Source: JAYWGN01 sp043778255
GTDB lineage: Bacteria > Bacteroidota > Bacteroidia > Chitinophagales > Chitinophagaceae
DNA: 64,000 nt
NCBI GenBank assembly: GCA_043778255.1
Contig: JAYWGN010000055.1
Location: forward strand, 1 to 64,000
Reading direction: 5' to 3'
Below are positions 44,368 to 52,830 of this stretch, piece after piece (position 1 is the first letter of the stretch; every line of letters starts with the position of its first letter). The position numbers and the translations under genes are program-made. Below the pieces are notes generated by a model. It saw only the letters and a list, made by a program, of their open reading frames with translations. It was not told the origin of the DNA and made no database searches.

Positions 44368-47349
44368 ATGAGAAAAAAACTGGCACTCTTTTTATTTCTG
44401 TTAGTTGGCACAGTAGCAACTTACGCCCAAACCACCGTAAAGGGTAAAGTACAGGATAAAACTGGCAAACCGTTAATTGGTGCAACTGTAAAAGCGAAAA
44501 AAGAAACAGTGGTAACTAATTCGAGTGGTGACTTTACAGTTACTGCAACAATTGGAGAAAATTTAGAAGTTCTTTATATAGGAATGTCACCTTTAAATAT
44601 AAAAGCTACAGACAATTTGTTAATAGAAATGAGTAAAGCTGTTAGGGCTGAAACTGAAATTATAGTTACTGGGTATTCTACCAGATCAAAAAGGGCTAAT
44701 ACAGGCTCTGCTGTAACTGTAAGTATAGATGATATAAGGACTCAACCAATTGCTTCGTTTGATCAATTACTACAAGGTCAGGCACCAGGCTTAGATGCTA
44801 AAGCTGGTTCTGGTCAGCCCGGTAGGGGGGCTGATATAGTAATAAGAGGTAAAGGTTCTATAAATGGATCTACGTCGCCATTATATATAATCGATGGCAT
44901 TGAAGTTAGGCCTGGTGATTTTAGCACAATGAATCAAGGGGACTTTGAAAGTGTTAGTATACTAAAAGATGCTGCATCAACTGCAATTTATGGTTCACGA
45001 GGTGCTAATGGAGTAATAGTAGTTACTACCAAAAAAGGAAAAAATGGGAAAACTAAATATACTTATGATGTTCAGTTTGGAAGTTCTCAATTGCCCAAAA
45101 ACAAATTAGCATTAATGAATACTCAAGAGAAACTTGATTTTGAAATGAATATTGCAGGAAACCCTTGGGGTTGGACTGCTGCTGAAGTTGCTGACTTTAG
45201 AAAGGTAAATACAGACTGGAATGATTTAGTTTTTCAAAAAGGAACTTTACAAACACATCAATTAGCTGCTTCGGGAGGTTCAGATAAAACTACATTTTAT
45301 ACATCTTTAGGTTATTATGACGAAGATGGCATTACCATAAATACAGGTATTAAGAGATATACTGGAAGATTAAATATAGCCCATTCGGAAAACAGAGTTA
45401 AAATGGGAATTAATTTAACAGGTGGTTGGTCAAACTTTAGAGGTACAAATGAAGGAAATCAAAGCGTTGGCTCACCATTAAATACAGTATTGTGGGCATT
45501 ACCTTATGAGCCTAATAAAAATTCAGATGGAACTTATTACAATTCATATCAATTTCCTTTTTGGATTAATCCTGTAGAGGAGTTAGTTGAAAACGGCGAT
45601 AACAGTTGGCAGTTAAAAATGAATGGAAATGTGTTTGTTGAATATAAATTACCTGGGATTAAAAATTTAACATATAGAATTAATGCTGGGGGTGATTTTT
45701 CCCAAATTGAAGGTTTTGCAATTACAAATAACGGAACACAGGGAGCTTTTCAAAGCGGTCAATTAACAGCCGCCTTTCAAAATGAGGGTACTTTAGGGCG
45801 AAGTTTAGATAGGAGATTTAGAAGTACTATAACTAACAGTTTAACTTATAAAACTTATTTAGACAAACAAGAAAATCATAGTTTAACAACATCAATTTTT
45901 CAAGAGTTTGTAAAAAGATCTGGCAGAAGCTTTAATTTTACTGGTTATGGGTTGTTAAATCCCTTTAAAAATGAGGCTGGTCTAGTTGCTGGCACTGTAG
46001 CCAATGGGTACATCCCGGTTGTTGGTGGTGGGTTTCCTCAAGATAATTCAATAGCATCATTTTTTGGTAGTGCAGACTATTCATATAAAGACAAATATTT
46101 CGTGTCTATTACTGCTAGAACAGATGGCTCTTCTAGGTTAAGCCCAAAAAACCGTTGGACTAAGTACGGTTCAATTGGAGCAGGTTGGATAGTAACAGAC
46201 GAAGATTTTTTCAATGTAAAAGCAATAAATTTTCTAAAATTAAAAGCAAGTTATGGTTCAGTGGGTAATTCTGAGGGCATTGGTGATTTTCCCTATAGGC
46301 AACAATACGGCAGAGGTACATATGGAGGCAATAGCACATTACAAATTTCTCGTTTAGGTAATGAAGACTTGGCTTGGGAAAGGCGAAGAACTGCTAATAT
46401 CGGTCTGGAATTTGAAATATTAAAAAGCAGAATTAAAGGCTCTGTTGACTATTATAATGGATTAACTAAAGGTTTATATTTTTCACCTTTTGTACCAGCA
46501 ACAAGTGGTGGTGGTGGAGTTGTGTTAACTAATGGTGGTAATATGGCAAACAATGGTATTGAATTAAATCTAGGCTTTAAAATTATAGAAAGTAATAAAT
46601 TTCGTTGGTCAATTGATGCAAATTATGCATATAACAAAAACACTATAAAGTCTTTACCTGACAACCAAAACTTTCAGTTATATCAAAGTTTTCAAGCTCT
46701 ACAAGTTGGCAAACCATTTGGAAGTTTTTATTTGGTAGATTATGTAGGGGTGAACCCCGCTAATGGAAATTCGCAATATTTACAACAATCTAATAAAACA
46801 CCTACTGAAATATATAATCCAAATGATTTAACTGTATTGGGTACAAGTGATGCACCTCACAACGGGGGCATTACTAACACTTTTAATTATAACGGAATTG
46901 AACTATCTACATTTTTTGTTTTTAGTGTGGGCAATTATGTTTATAATAATGCAAGGTATAATGTAGAGTTTTATCAATATACCACTTCAGGTTTTGCTCG
47001 TAATGGTTTAAATGCTTGGACTACTCCTGGGCAAACCACAAATTTTCCTAGAATTGATGAAGCGACAGAAGCTCAAACAACTAGGTTTTTAGAAAAAGGA
47101 GATTTTTGGCGTTTAAGAAATGTTATGCTTTCATATAATTTACCAAAAACAATATCGGCGAAATTAAAAATACAAAACCTGAGAATTTTTGTACAAGGAC
47201 AAAATTTATATACACATCACAACTTTCAAGGGTGGGATCCAGAGGTGTCTAGTGTTGTAAACTCCGATCCAGGCTCTAATGCCTCTGTTTCTGGTGCGCA
47301 ATATCCCGCTTTAAAAAATATTGGTATTGGTTTAAATTTAACATTCTAA
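44368..47349 (+). CDS. SusC/RagA-type TonB-dependent outer-membrane transporter (2)
   Basis: A 993-residue transporter starting 61 bp after SusD 1. Signal peptide (about 1-21), CarboxypepD_reg-like domain (about 23-95), plug signatures GYSTRSKRANTGSAV, ADIVIRGKGSING, PLYIIDGIEV, VSILKDAASTAIYGSRGANG, and the barrel ending in PALKNIGIGLNLTF. Only moderately similar to SusC 1, so it is an old duplicate or a separate import rather than a recent copy. Same operon as the first pair by spacing. Confidence 0.95.
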   Translation: MRKKLALFLFLLVGTVATYAQTTVKGKVQDKTGKPLIGATVKAKKETVVTNSSGDFTVTATIGENLEVLYIGMSPLNIKATDNLLIEMSKAVRAETEIIVTGYSTRSKRANTGSAVTVSIDDIRTQPIASFDQLLQGQAPGLDAKAGSGQPGRGADIVIRGKGSINGSTSPLYIIDGIEVRPGDFSTMNQGDFESVSILKDAASTAIYGSRGANGVIVVTTKKGKNGKTKYTYDVQFGSSQLPKNKLALMNTQEKLDFEMNIAGNPWGWTAAEVADFRKVNTDWNDLVFQKGTLQTHQLAASGGSDKTTFYTSLGYYDEDGITINTGIKRYTGRLNIAHSENRVKMGINLTGGWSNFRGTNEGNQSVGSPLNTVLWALPYEPNKNSDGTYYNSYQFPFWINPVEELVENGDNSWQLKMNGNVFVEYKLPGIKNLTYRINAGGDFSQIEGFAITNNGTQGAFQSGQLTAAFQNEGTLGRSLDRRFRSTITNSLTYKTYLDKQENHSLTTSIFQEFVKRSGRSFNFTGYGLLNPFKNEAGLVAGTVANGYIPVVGGGFPQDNSIASFFGSADYSYKDKYFVSITARTDGSSRLSPKNRWTKYGSIGAGWIVTDEDFFNVKAINFLKLKASYGSVGNSEGIGDFPYRQQYGRGTYGGNSTLQISRLGNEDLAWERRRTANIGLEFEILKSRIKGSVDYYNGLTKGLYFSPFVPATSGGGGVVLTNGGNMANNGIELNLGFKIIESNKFRWSIDANYAYNKNTIKSLPDNQNFQLYQSFQALQVGKPFGSFYLVDYVGVNPANGNSQYLQQSNKTPTEIYNPNDLTVLGTSDAPHNGGITNTFNYNGIELSTFFVFSVGNYVYNNARYNVEFYQYTTSGFARNGLNAWTTPGQTTNFPRIDEATEAQTTRFLEKGDFWRLRNVMLSYNLPKTISAKLKIQNLRIFVQGQNLYTHHNFQGWDPEVSSVVNSDPGSNASVSGAQYPALKNIGIGLNLTF

Positions 47350-47362
47350 CTTAAAATAAAAT

Positions 47363-48796
47363 ATGAAAAATAAAAAATTATTTCTAATTACACTTTTAGC
47401 AATCTTCGTATTTGGTTGTAAAAAACAATTAGAAACAACACCTCAAACATCACTACTTGAACTTACAAGCTTTACAGATATACAAGCTGCTTTAAGAGGA
47501 GTCTATGATGGTTTTCAATCTTCTAACTATTATAATAACACTGCAAATTCAGGTACTCCCAGTGCTTACAGTGCTTTGCCAGATTTAATGGGAGATGATT
47601 TTGTAGAAACTCTAGAGAGTTTAGGAAACTGGAATACAATGTCGGAAATGAATTATGCAGCTGATAACGGTGTCGTACTTGGTGCATTTGTACAGCCTTA
47701 CGAAATAATATCGAGGGCAAATAATTTACTACAATTCATAGGGAATTTTGAAACTGGTGCAAATTCTATGGAGGCAAAAAGAATAAAAGCTCAAGTATTA
47801 GCTATTAGAGCATTGTGTCATTTTGACTTAATGAGGTACTTTGCTATTGATTTTACTAGAAATTCTACAACTCTAGGTGTATCTTTTGTAAATTCATTTG
47901 ATCCATTAAAACCATTAACAATACTGCCATCAAGAGAAACTGTAAAACAAAATTATGATGCAATTTTTCAAGATTTAAACAATTCATTAATCAACTTTAG
48001 AACAGGAGGTAATACTACTAATAATACTGCACGTTATTTTATTGATAGTGCAACAGTTTATGCTATAAGAAGCAGAGTTAATTATTATGCTTCACAATGG
48101 GCAGATGTAATTAGCGACGCTAATATTGCATTAGCGTTGAGGCCCGTAACTAATGCAGCTGGTTATACAGCAGTTTTTACTACAGCTACAGAAGCGACAC
48201 CCACTACAGAAGTGTATTGGTCAATACCATCTGATGGAACAATGCAACCAGGTAGAGCAACAAATGGAACTAATGCATCGTACAGAGTAACAAATGCACT
48301 AACATCTGTATTGAACTCACAAGGCGGAGCTTATATTACCACATCTGTAACTCGATTAAACCAAATTAGTGCTGGTGGAGTAAGTAGAACACTATGTTGG
48401 AAATATCCTGGAGCAAGAAGTTTCAAAGTATTTAGAGCAGGTGAAATATTATTAATGCGCTCAGAAGCAAAACAAAGAACTGGAGACTTAACAGCCTTAA
48501 ATGATATAAATTTATTAAGAACTAATAGGGGTGTTAGTGTTGGTTCAGAAATAGGAATAAGTTTATTAAATGCTATTCTTTTGCAAAGAAGAGTAGAATT
48601 ATTGGGTGAAGGACACCGTTGGTTTGACTTACGAAGAACTACTAAAGCAATTACTAAATTAGAATGTATTACTTCTGGAGGGCAATCTAGAGCTGCAAAA
48701 TGTTCAGTTGCTAATACAGATAGAGGATGGGTTTTTCCAATCCCCTTTAATGAATTAAAAGTAAATCCAAATATTGTTCAAAACCCAGGTTATTAA
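47363..48796 (+). CDS. SusD/RagB-type nutrient-binding lipoprotein (2)
   Basis: A 477-residue lipoprotein (lipobox VFGC, Cys19), 13 bp after SusC 2. SusD marks: TDIQAALRGVYDGF, KAQVLAIRALCHFDLMRYFA, FRAGEILLMRSEAKQRTG, LLQRRVELLGEGHRWFDLRR and the ending WVFPIPFNELKVNPNIVQNPGY. The last gene of the tandem SusCD operon; a strong terminator follows. Confidence 0.95.
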   Translation: MKNKKLFLITLLAIFVFGCKKQLETTPQTSLLELTSFTDIQAALRGVYDGFQSSNYYNNTANSGTPSAYSALPDLMGDDFVETLESLGNWNTMSEMNYAADNGVVLGAFVQPYEIISRANNLLQFIGNFETGANSMEAKRIKAQVLAIRALCHFDLMRYFAIDFTRNSTTLGVSFVNSFDPLKPLTILPSRETVKQNYDAIFQDLNNSLINFRTGGNTTNNTARYFIDSATVYAIRSRVNYYASQWADVISDANIALALRPVTNAAGYTAVFTTATEATPTTEVYWSIPSDGTMQPGRATNGTNASYRVTNALTSVLNSQGGAYITTSVTRLNQISAGGVSRTLCWKYPGARSFKVFRAGEILLMRSEAKQRTGDLTALNDINLLRTNRGVSVGSEIGISLLNAILLQRRVELLGEGHRWFDLRRTTKAITKLECITSGGQSRAAKCSVANTDRGWVFPIPFNELKVNPNIVQNPGY

Positions 48797-48819
48797 CTAA
48801 TATAAATATTTCCCCTTAC

Positions 48820-48853
48820 AAACCGCCTCCCTTCACAAGAGGCGGTTTTTTTT
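48820..48853 (+). terminator. Intrinsic terminator of the tandem SusCD operon
   Basis: AAACCGCCTC (48820-48829) pairs with GAGGCGGTTT (48839-48848) around a 9-nt loop and runs into eight T. Confidence 0.9.
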
Positions 48854-48906
48854 AAATACCAATTAAATACCTCAACTTTGCAGTAGTAAACACACACTGC
48901 AATACT

Positions 48907-49425
48907 ATGGAGCAAGAAATAATAATAAACAAAGTAGCCAATAGTGGATTACTAACTATTGATTTAGAAACTTTTTACCCTGCAAATGAATTTGTTACAT
49001 TTGACCTTAAAGGGTATTTGTATAGAGAACTTATATTGAGAGAAAAAGAATTTAGGCAAGCCTTAAAAGAAACCGATTGGAGCCAATATACACACAAAAA
49101 TGTGTGTATTATTTGCACAGCCGATGCCATAATACCAGTATGGGCATATATGCTTATAGCCACTAACTTACAGCCAGTAGCCACTAATATATACACCAAT
49201 ACTATAGAGAATGCAATAACCCAAGCCATTATAACCAACCTCAATGAGCGGTGTAATGTAGCCGAATATACTAACCAAAGAGTAGTAGTAAAAGGCTGTG
49301 GCGATAAGCAAATAAGCCAAGCTGTATATACCGAAATTACAAAGCTACTACGCCCAGTAGCCAAGAGCATAATGTATGGCGAACCTTGTAGTACAGTGCC
49401 AATATATAAAGCAGCTACTGTTTAA
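48907..49425 (+). CDS. DUF2480 family protein
   Basis: A 172-residue soluble protein matching the Bacteroidota-specific DUF2480 family. Seen: INKVANSGLLTIDLETFYP at the start, LREKEFRQALKETDWSQY, CTADAIIPVWAYMLIA, VVVKGCGDK, and the ending LRPVAKSIMYGEPCSTVPIY. In related genomes it is usually a single gene; function unknown, with conserved Cys (GCGDK, EPCST) that could bind metal. Confidence 0.9.
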   Translation: MEQEIIINKVANSGLLTIDLETFYPANEFVTFDLKGYLYRELILREKEFRQALKETDWSQYTHKNVCIICTADAIIPVWAYMLIATNLQPVATNIYTNTIENAITQAIITNLNERCNVAEYTNQRVVVKGCGDKQISQAVYTEITKLLRPVAKSIMYGEPCSTVPIYKAATV

Positions 49426-49586
49426 GTAAATGCTATAATTTTAAAACATTTATATGGAAATATATTTAACCTATACTCTCATAACATATATTAACAAACA
49501 AAATAGCTTTATTTAAATATAAAAAAACCAATATGCTAAAATTACTTAAAAGCTACTACTTTTAAGTATAATTTATTTCAATTTAC

Positions 49587-49994
49587 ATGTTTATGCACAC
49601 TAAACCTTTTAAATTTTTACTTCCGTTTATAGCATATATTTATTTTATAGTGATATGGTTTTATAACTATTTTGCAGTTTGGCAAGCTAACTTACCTGAG
49701 GAAACAATTTATTTCAGAAAACCTTATATTGCTTATTATATGATGGTTGGTTATTTAATAGCCATATCCTTTATTTTATTTTTAATATGTGGAATAATTT
49801 ATCTTCTAAAAAAAAATATTAAAAATGGCTTGTTATATATTATAATTGGAAATTTGATTTTGGCTTCTTACTTTATTTTTATTTATGCTACTACATTTGG
49901 TAGTTTAAGAAGTAGCTCAAATTTTTTATTTATAAATTTGACTTTATTTGTAGTTTCAATTTTTTTAGTAACAAATGAAATTCAAGCCAAATGA
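49587..49994 (+). CDS. Small four-helix membrane protein of unknown function
   Basis: A 135-residue protein with about four hydrophobic segments (12-30, 48-70, 78-100, 110-128), very rich in Ile/Phe/Leu/Tyr. No family recognised. An alternative start is two codons downstream (49593). Isolated, between DUF2480 and the convergent sigma/anti-sigma genes; strongly AT-rich. Confidence 0.5.
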   Translation: MFMHTKPFKFLLPFIAYIYFIVIWFYNYFAVWQANLPEETIYFRKPYIAYYMMVGYLIAISFILFLICGIIYLLKKNIKNGLLYIIIGNLILASYFIFIYATTFGSLRSSSNFLFINLTLFVVSIFLVTNEIQAK

Positions 49995-50076
49995 AATTAA
50001 TATACTTTTTGGGCTAAACACCATTTCACAATATTATTATTTCATAAGTTACAAAGCCTAACCCAATAATTTTTTT

Positions 50077-50811
50077 CTACAACTCACCCAATAATTGCTG
50101 CGCTACTTTGTAATAACTTGAGTAGTTATTAATAGTAAGTAGTTGTTTTTTACAATTAGCCATATCACTCATTTTAAGGTAAGTTAATGCTTTGTACCAT
50201 GCTGCTTTATCTTTATATACACTTGTGCCCGCTATTAATATATCAAACTCCGCCATAGCCCCTTTAGTATCATTCAACTCTAATTTACTTACACCCAGCC
50301 AAAAGTTTGCCAAAGCATTTGAGGCTTTTATTTTATTAAAATTTGCAATAGCACCTTCAAAGTTTTTAGTATTATATTGGGCAATAGCAGTATTTAGTAT
50401 AGTATCAGCACTTTCTCCCCTAGTGGTTTCGGTTATAGTTTGGTAAGTATAGTTGGTGGCAAATAATTGATTGGGTGTAGCCTTGGTATTACCCATTGGT
50501 ACTACTATAAATACTACAATAAGCATAGCAGCAGCAGCCAACCCTATATATATTATTTTTCTTAATTTGCCTTTGGCTTTAGTAGTATTTTGGTTAGCAT
50601 AACTAGCACTTATAATAGCAACATTTTGCTTAAAGCTAAGTTCGTCTTTTTGGTATTGGGTATTTTCAAGTTTATTGCCATTTATTGCAGTATATAATGC
50701 ATAATCTTCTGCTAATTCAGTATCGGATATAAGCTTTTGCTCAAATGCTTTATTTTCAGCCTCCGTTAATTCGTTGGCTAGGTAGCTATCAATATATTCG
50801 TAGTTGGTCAC
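50077..50811 (-). CDS. Anti-sigma-like membrane protein with TPR domain
   Basis: A 244-residue protein. The cytoplasmic N-terminus (1-80) begins MTNYEYIDSYLANELTEAE, the standard start of anti-sigma factors of ECF systems in Bacteroidota. One transmembrane helix (about 86-106) is followed by an extracytoplasmic part (about 110-244) with two to three TPR-like repeats (ILNTAIAQYNTKNFEGAIANF, FWLGVSKLELNDTKGAMAEF). It lies 10 bp after the sigma gene, so it most likely holds that sigma factor at the membrane. What it senses is unknown. Confidence 0.75.
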   Translation of the reverse strand: MTNYEYIDSYLANELTEAENKAFEQKLISDTELAEDYALYTAINGNKLENTQYQKDELSFKQNVAIISASYANQNTTKAKGKLRKIIYIGLAAAAMLIVVFIVVPMGNTKATPNQLFATNYTYQTITETTRGESADTILNTAIAQYNTKNFEGAIANFNKIKASNALANFWLGVSKLELNDTKGAMAEFDILIAGTSVYKDKAAWYKALTYLKMSDMANCKKQLLTINNYSSYYKVAQQLLGEL

Positions 50812-50821
50812 AGTTGTTATT

Positions 50822-51394
50822 TTATAGTTGTAATAATAATTTATAATTCGGTTCTTTTTTTATTAATGCTATCAGTTTACCCATACACTCACTTTTTTTC
50901 TTACGTACATAAGCATAGGTCATATTAAGCTGTATGCCTACCTCCTCCATACCTAAGCCCTGCCAACTAAGTTTTAACAAATTGGCACAACTTTCGCCAA
51001 TATTACCCACAGCAGCATCTATCAATAATAATTTGTTTTCTTTTTGTTGCATTTCAGCAATGCCGTCCTGTTGAGCAATGTTTATATTAAATCCGCCATC
51101 CTCTACTAATGTTACCCTTGTATTTTTACGTTTTTCCAATGCATTAAGCCACCTGTTTTTACACACCATATATAAATAAGCATCAAATGGGCAAGTAAGG
51201 CTAAAGTTTTGGGCAAATGCCCTATTGTATATATAAAGCAATGCATCTTGAAATATATCGGCAGCATCGTTTTCGTCGCCATTGTTTTTTGTAATAAAAA
51301 GTACAATTTTTTGATAATACTTTTTATAAATTTCGTCAATTATGGCAGTATTATTTTGCCGTAGGCCTATAATATACCTGTTGTCAATATGCAT
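50822..51394 (-). CDS. RNA polymerase sigma-70 family (ECF-type) sigma factor
   Basis: A 190-residue ECF sigma factor: region 2 with NDAADIFQDALLYIYNRAF and YLYMVCKNRWLNALEKRK (about 12-90), region 4 with LLKLSWQGLGMEEVGIQLNM and TYAYVRKKKSECMGKL (about 120-180). Co-transcribed with the downstream anti-sigma-like TPR protein. Divergent from the plus-strand envelope cluster, which may be part of its regulon. Confidence 0.88.
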   Translation of the reverse strand: MHIDNRYIIGLRQNNTAIIDEIYKKYYQKIVLFITKNNGDENDAADIFQDALLYIYNRAFAQNFSLTCPFDAYLYMVCKNRWLNALEKRKNTRVTLVEDGGFNINIAQQDGIAEMQQKENKLLLIDAAVGNIGESCANLLKLSWQGLGMEEVGIQLNMTYAYVRKKKSECMGKLIALIKKEPNYKLLLQL

Positions 51395-51479
51395 TACAAA
51401 TTAGGTTGATTGCTATAAAGGTAAAGCTATAATTTATACTATACTAGCTGTTTTTTTTGCAAAAAAAACAAAAATAAGA

Positions 51480-51544
51480 TTACCGTTAATACACCAAATA
51501 CTACAATACACACACTCAATGGTACAATACACTCAACCGTTATA
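51480..51544 (+). promoter_or_regulatory. Candidate LytTR-type operator between sigma gene and envelope cluster 2
   Basis: ACCGTTAAT (51482-51490) matches the LytTR consensus. The 15-bp TTACCGTTAATACAC (51480-51494) is identical to the site at 14.0 kb. ACTCAATGGTA (51514-51524) is identical to the one at 18.2 kb, and CACTCAACCGTTA (51530-51542) repeats the motif. It is 86-150 bp from the divergent sigma start and 208-272 bp from the lipoprotein start. The remaining gap (51395-51751) holds TGTAGCGGATATAC and an AAGGAGGCCT palindrome but no gene. Confidence 0.5.
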
Positions 51545-51751
51545 TATTGGATAGAGAAAAAGGATACATTTAACACTTGATAAAGTATAGTATAAACACC
51601 TTGTTAACACATTAATATTGGAGAAATGTAACAATTAAAAATAATTTTTATAAAAATAGGGTAACAACCCACACATGTAGCGGATATACTTACATACAAA
51701 CAAACAAGGAGGCCTACACCTTAAATTAAAGTGGGCATAAAAATAAAAATT

Positions 51752-52735
51752 ATGAAAAAATTTTACACCTCAGCAATGGCAATTATAATATTAAGTATAA
51801 TATTGGTAAGCTGCCGCAAAAATGACACTATAGATAATACTACTAGTGGCGAAAACAACTACGATGTATTCTGGCAACGCAATGCAGTAATTAAACAAAC
51901 ATTTACCATTAATGTAGGCAGTGGCGGTGTTATAACTGGTACCAAAGGTACCAAAATAACGTTTCCTGCTAACTTTGCTGTAAACCTTGATGGCACAGCA
52001 TTTAGCGGTACAGCTACAGTAGCACTTAAAGAAGCCTTAGTAAAAAAAGAATGGTTTATTGAAAGCTTAAGTGCAACAACTAATAGCAACCTATTACAAT
52101 CTGGCGGTATGCTCGATATTGATATACGCCGAGCCGATAATGCAGCCGAACTAAAACCAGCACCTGCAATGCTACTACCCAATGCAGCACTAGTAGGCGT
52201 TATAAAAGTAGAAGTGCCACGCCTTAACCCTAACTTAATTGACCTTGCCTTATTTCTGCCCGATACCGGTATTAATGGTACACCAACCGTACCTAACACA
52301 AAGCCACCAACAGCTTGGGCATCGGCCGCTTACTATCCGTTTGGTAACGGTAGCAATAGTTATGCTTTTCAATTGCCAAAGTTTAGATGGGTTAACTGCG
52401 ATGGTTTATATAATGTAGCAGGTACTAAAACTACAATAAAAGTAACACCCAACCTTACAGCAAACCCAGGTGCAACTAATATACAAGCTATGCTAGTGTA
52501 TAAAAATATTAGTACAGTTATAACATTACCACCTAGCCCTGGCTTTTTTCAAAGTTACGCAAACTCAATACCAGTGGGCAGCACAGCCGATGTAGTATTA
52601 ATAGGAAAATCGGCTAGTGGCAAAATATTGTTTAAAGTAATACCAGCCAATGTATTTGTTGCTAATCAAAATATTGCTATAACAGCCGACGAAGTACCGG
52701 CCGCTACCGTAACAGCATATCTCAGTACTTTATAA
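51752..52735 (+). CDS. Lipoprotein with ZU5-like/beta-sandwich domains
   Basis: A 327-residue lipoprotein starting MKKFYTSAM (preferred over a GTG seven codons upstream) with lipobox LVSC (Cys21). Residues about 50-150 hold a block frequent in Bacteroidota surface lipoproteins: GSGGVITGTKGTKITFPANF, then TATVALKEAL and LLQSGGMLDIDI. The C-terminal half is beta-rich, without recognised domain. First gene of the second envelope cluster, followed by a terminator-like hairpin. Confidence 0.72.
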   Translation: MKKFYTSAMAIIILSIILVSCRKNDTIDNTTSGENNYDVFWQRNAVIKQTFTINVGSGGVITGTKGTKITFPANFAVNLDGTAFSGTATVALKEALVKKEWFIESLSATTNSNLLQSGGMLDIDIRRADNAAELKPAPAMLLPNAALVGVIKVEVPRLNPNLIDLALFLPDTGINGTPTVPNTKPPTAWASAAYYPFGNGSNSYAFQLPKFRWVNCDGLYNVAGTKTTIKVTPNLTANPGATNIQAMLVYKNISTVITLPPSPGFFQSYANSIPVGSTADVVLIGKSASGKILFKVIPANVFVANQNIAITADEVPAATVTAYLSTL

Positions 52736-52752
52736 TCAAAAACCACCAAAAC

Positions 52753-52789
52753 AAAAGGCATTAATTTATTCATCATTTTAATGCCTTTT
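52753..52789 (+). terminator. Intrinsic terminator after the lipoprotein gene
   Basis: AAAAGGCATTAA (52753-52764) pairs with TTAATGCCTTTT (52778-52789), a 12-bp stem with 13-nt loop, followed by AATTTTC. It separates the lipoprotein from the OmpA gene, so OmpA may have its own promoter or rely on read-through. Confidence 0.7.
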
Positions 52790-52830
52790 AATTTTCTTAA
52801 AGTAAAAACAATAATAAAATTTTTTTTAAA

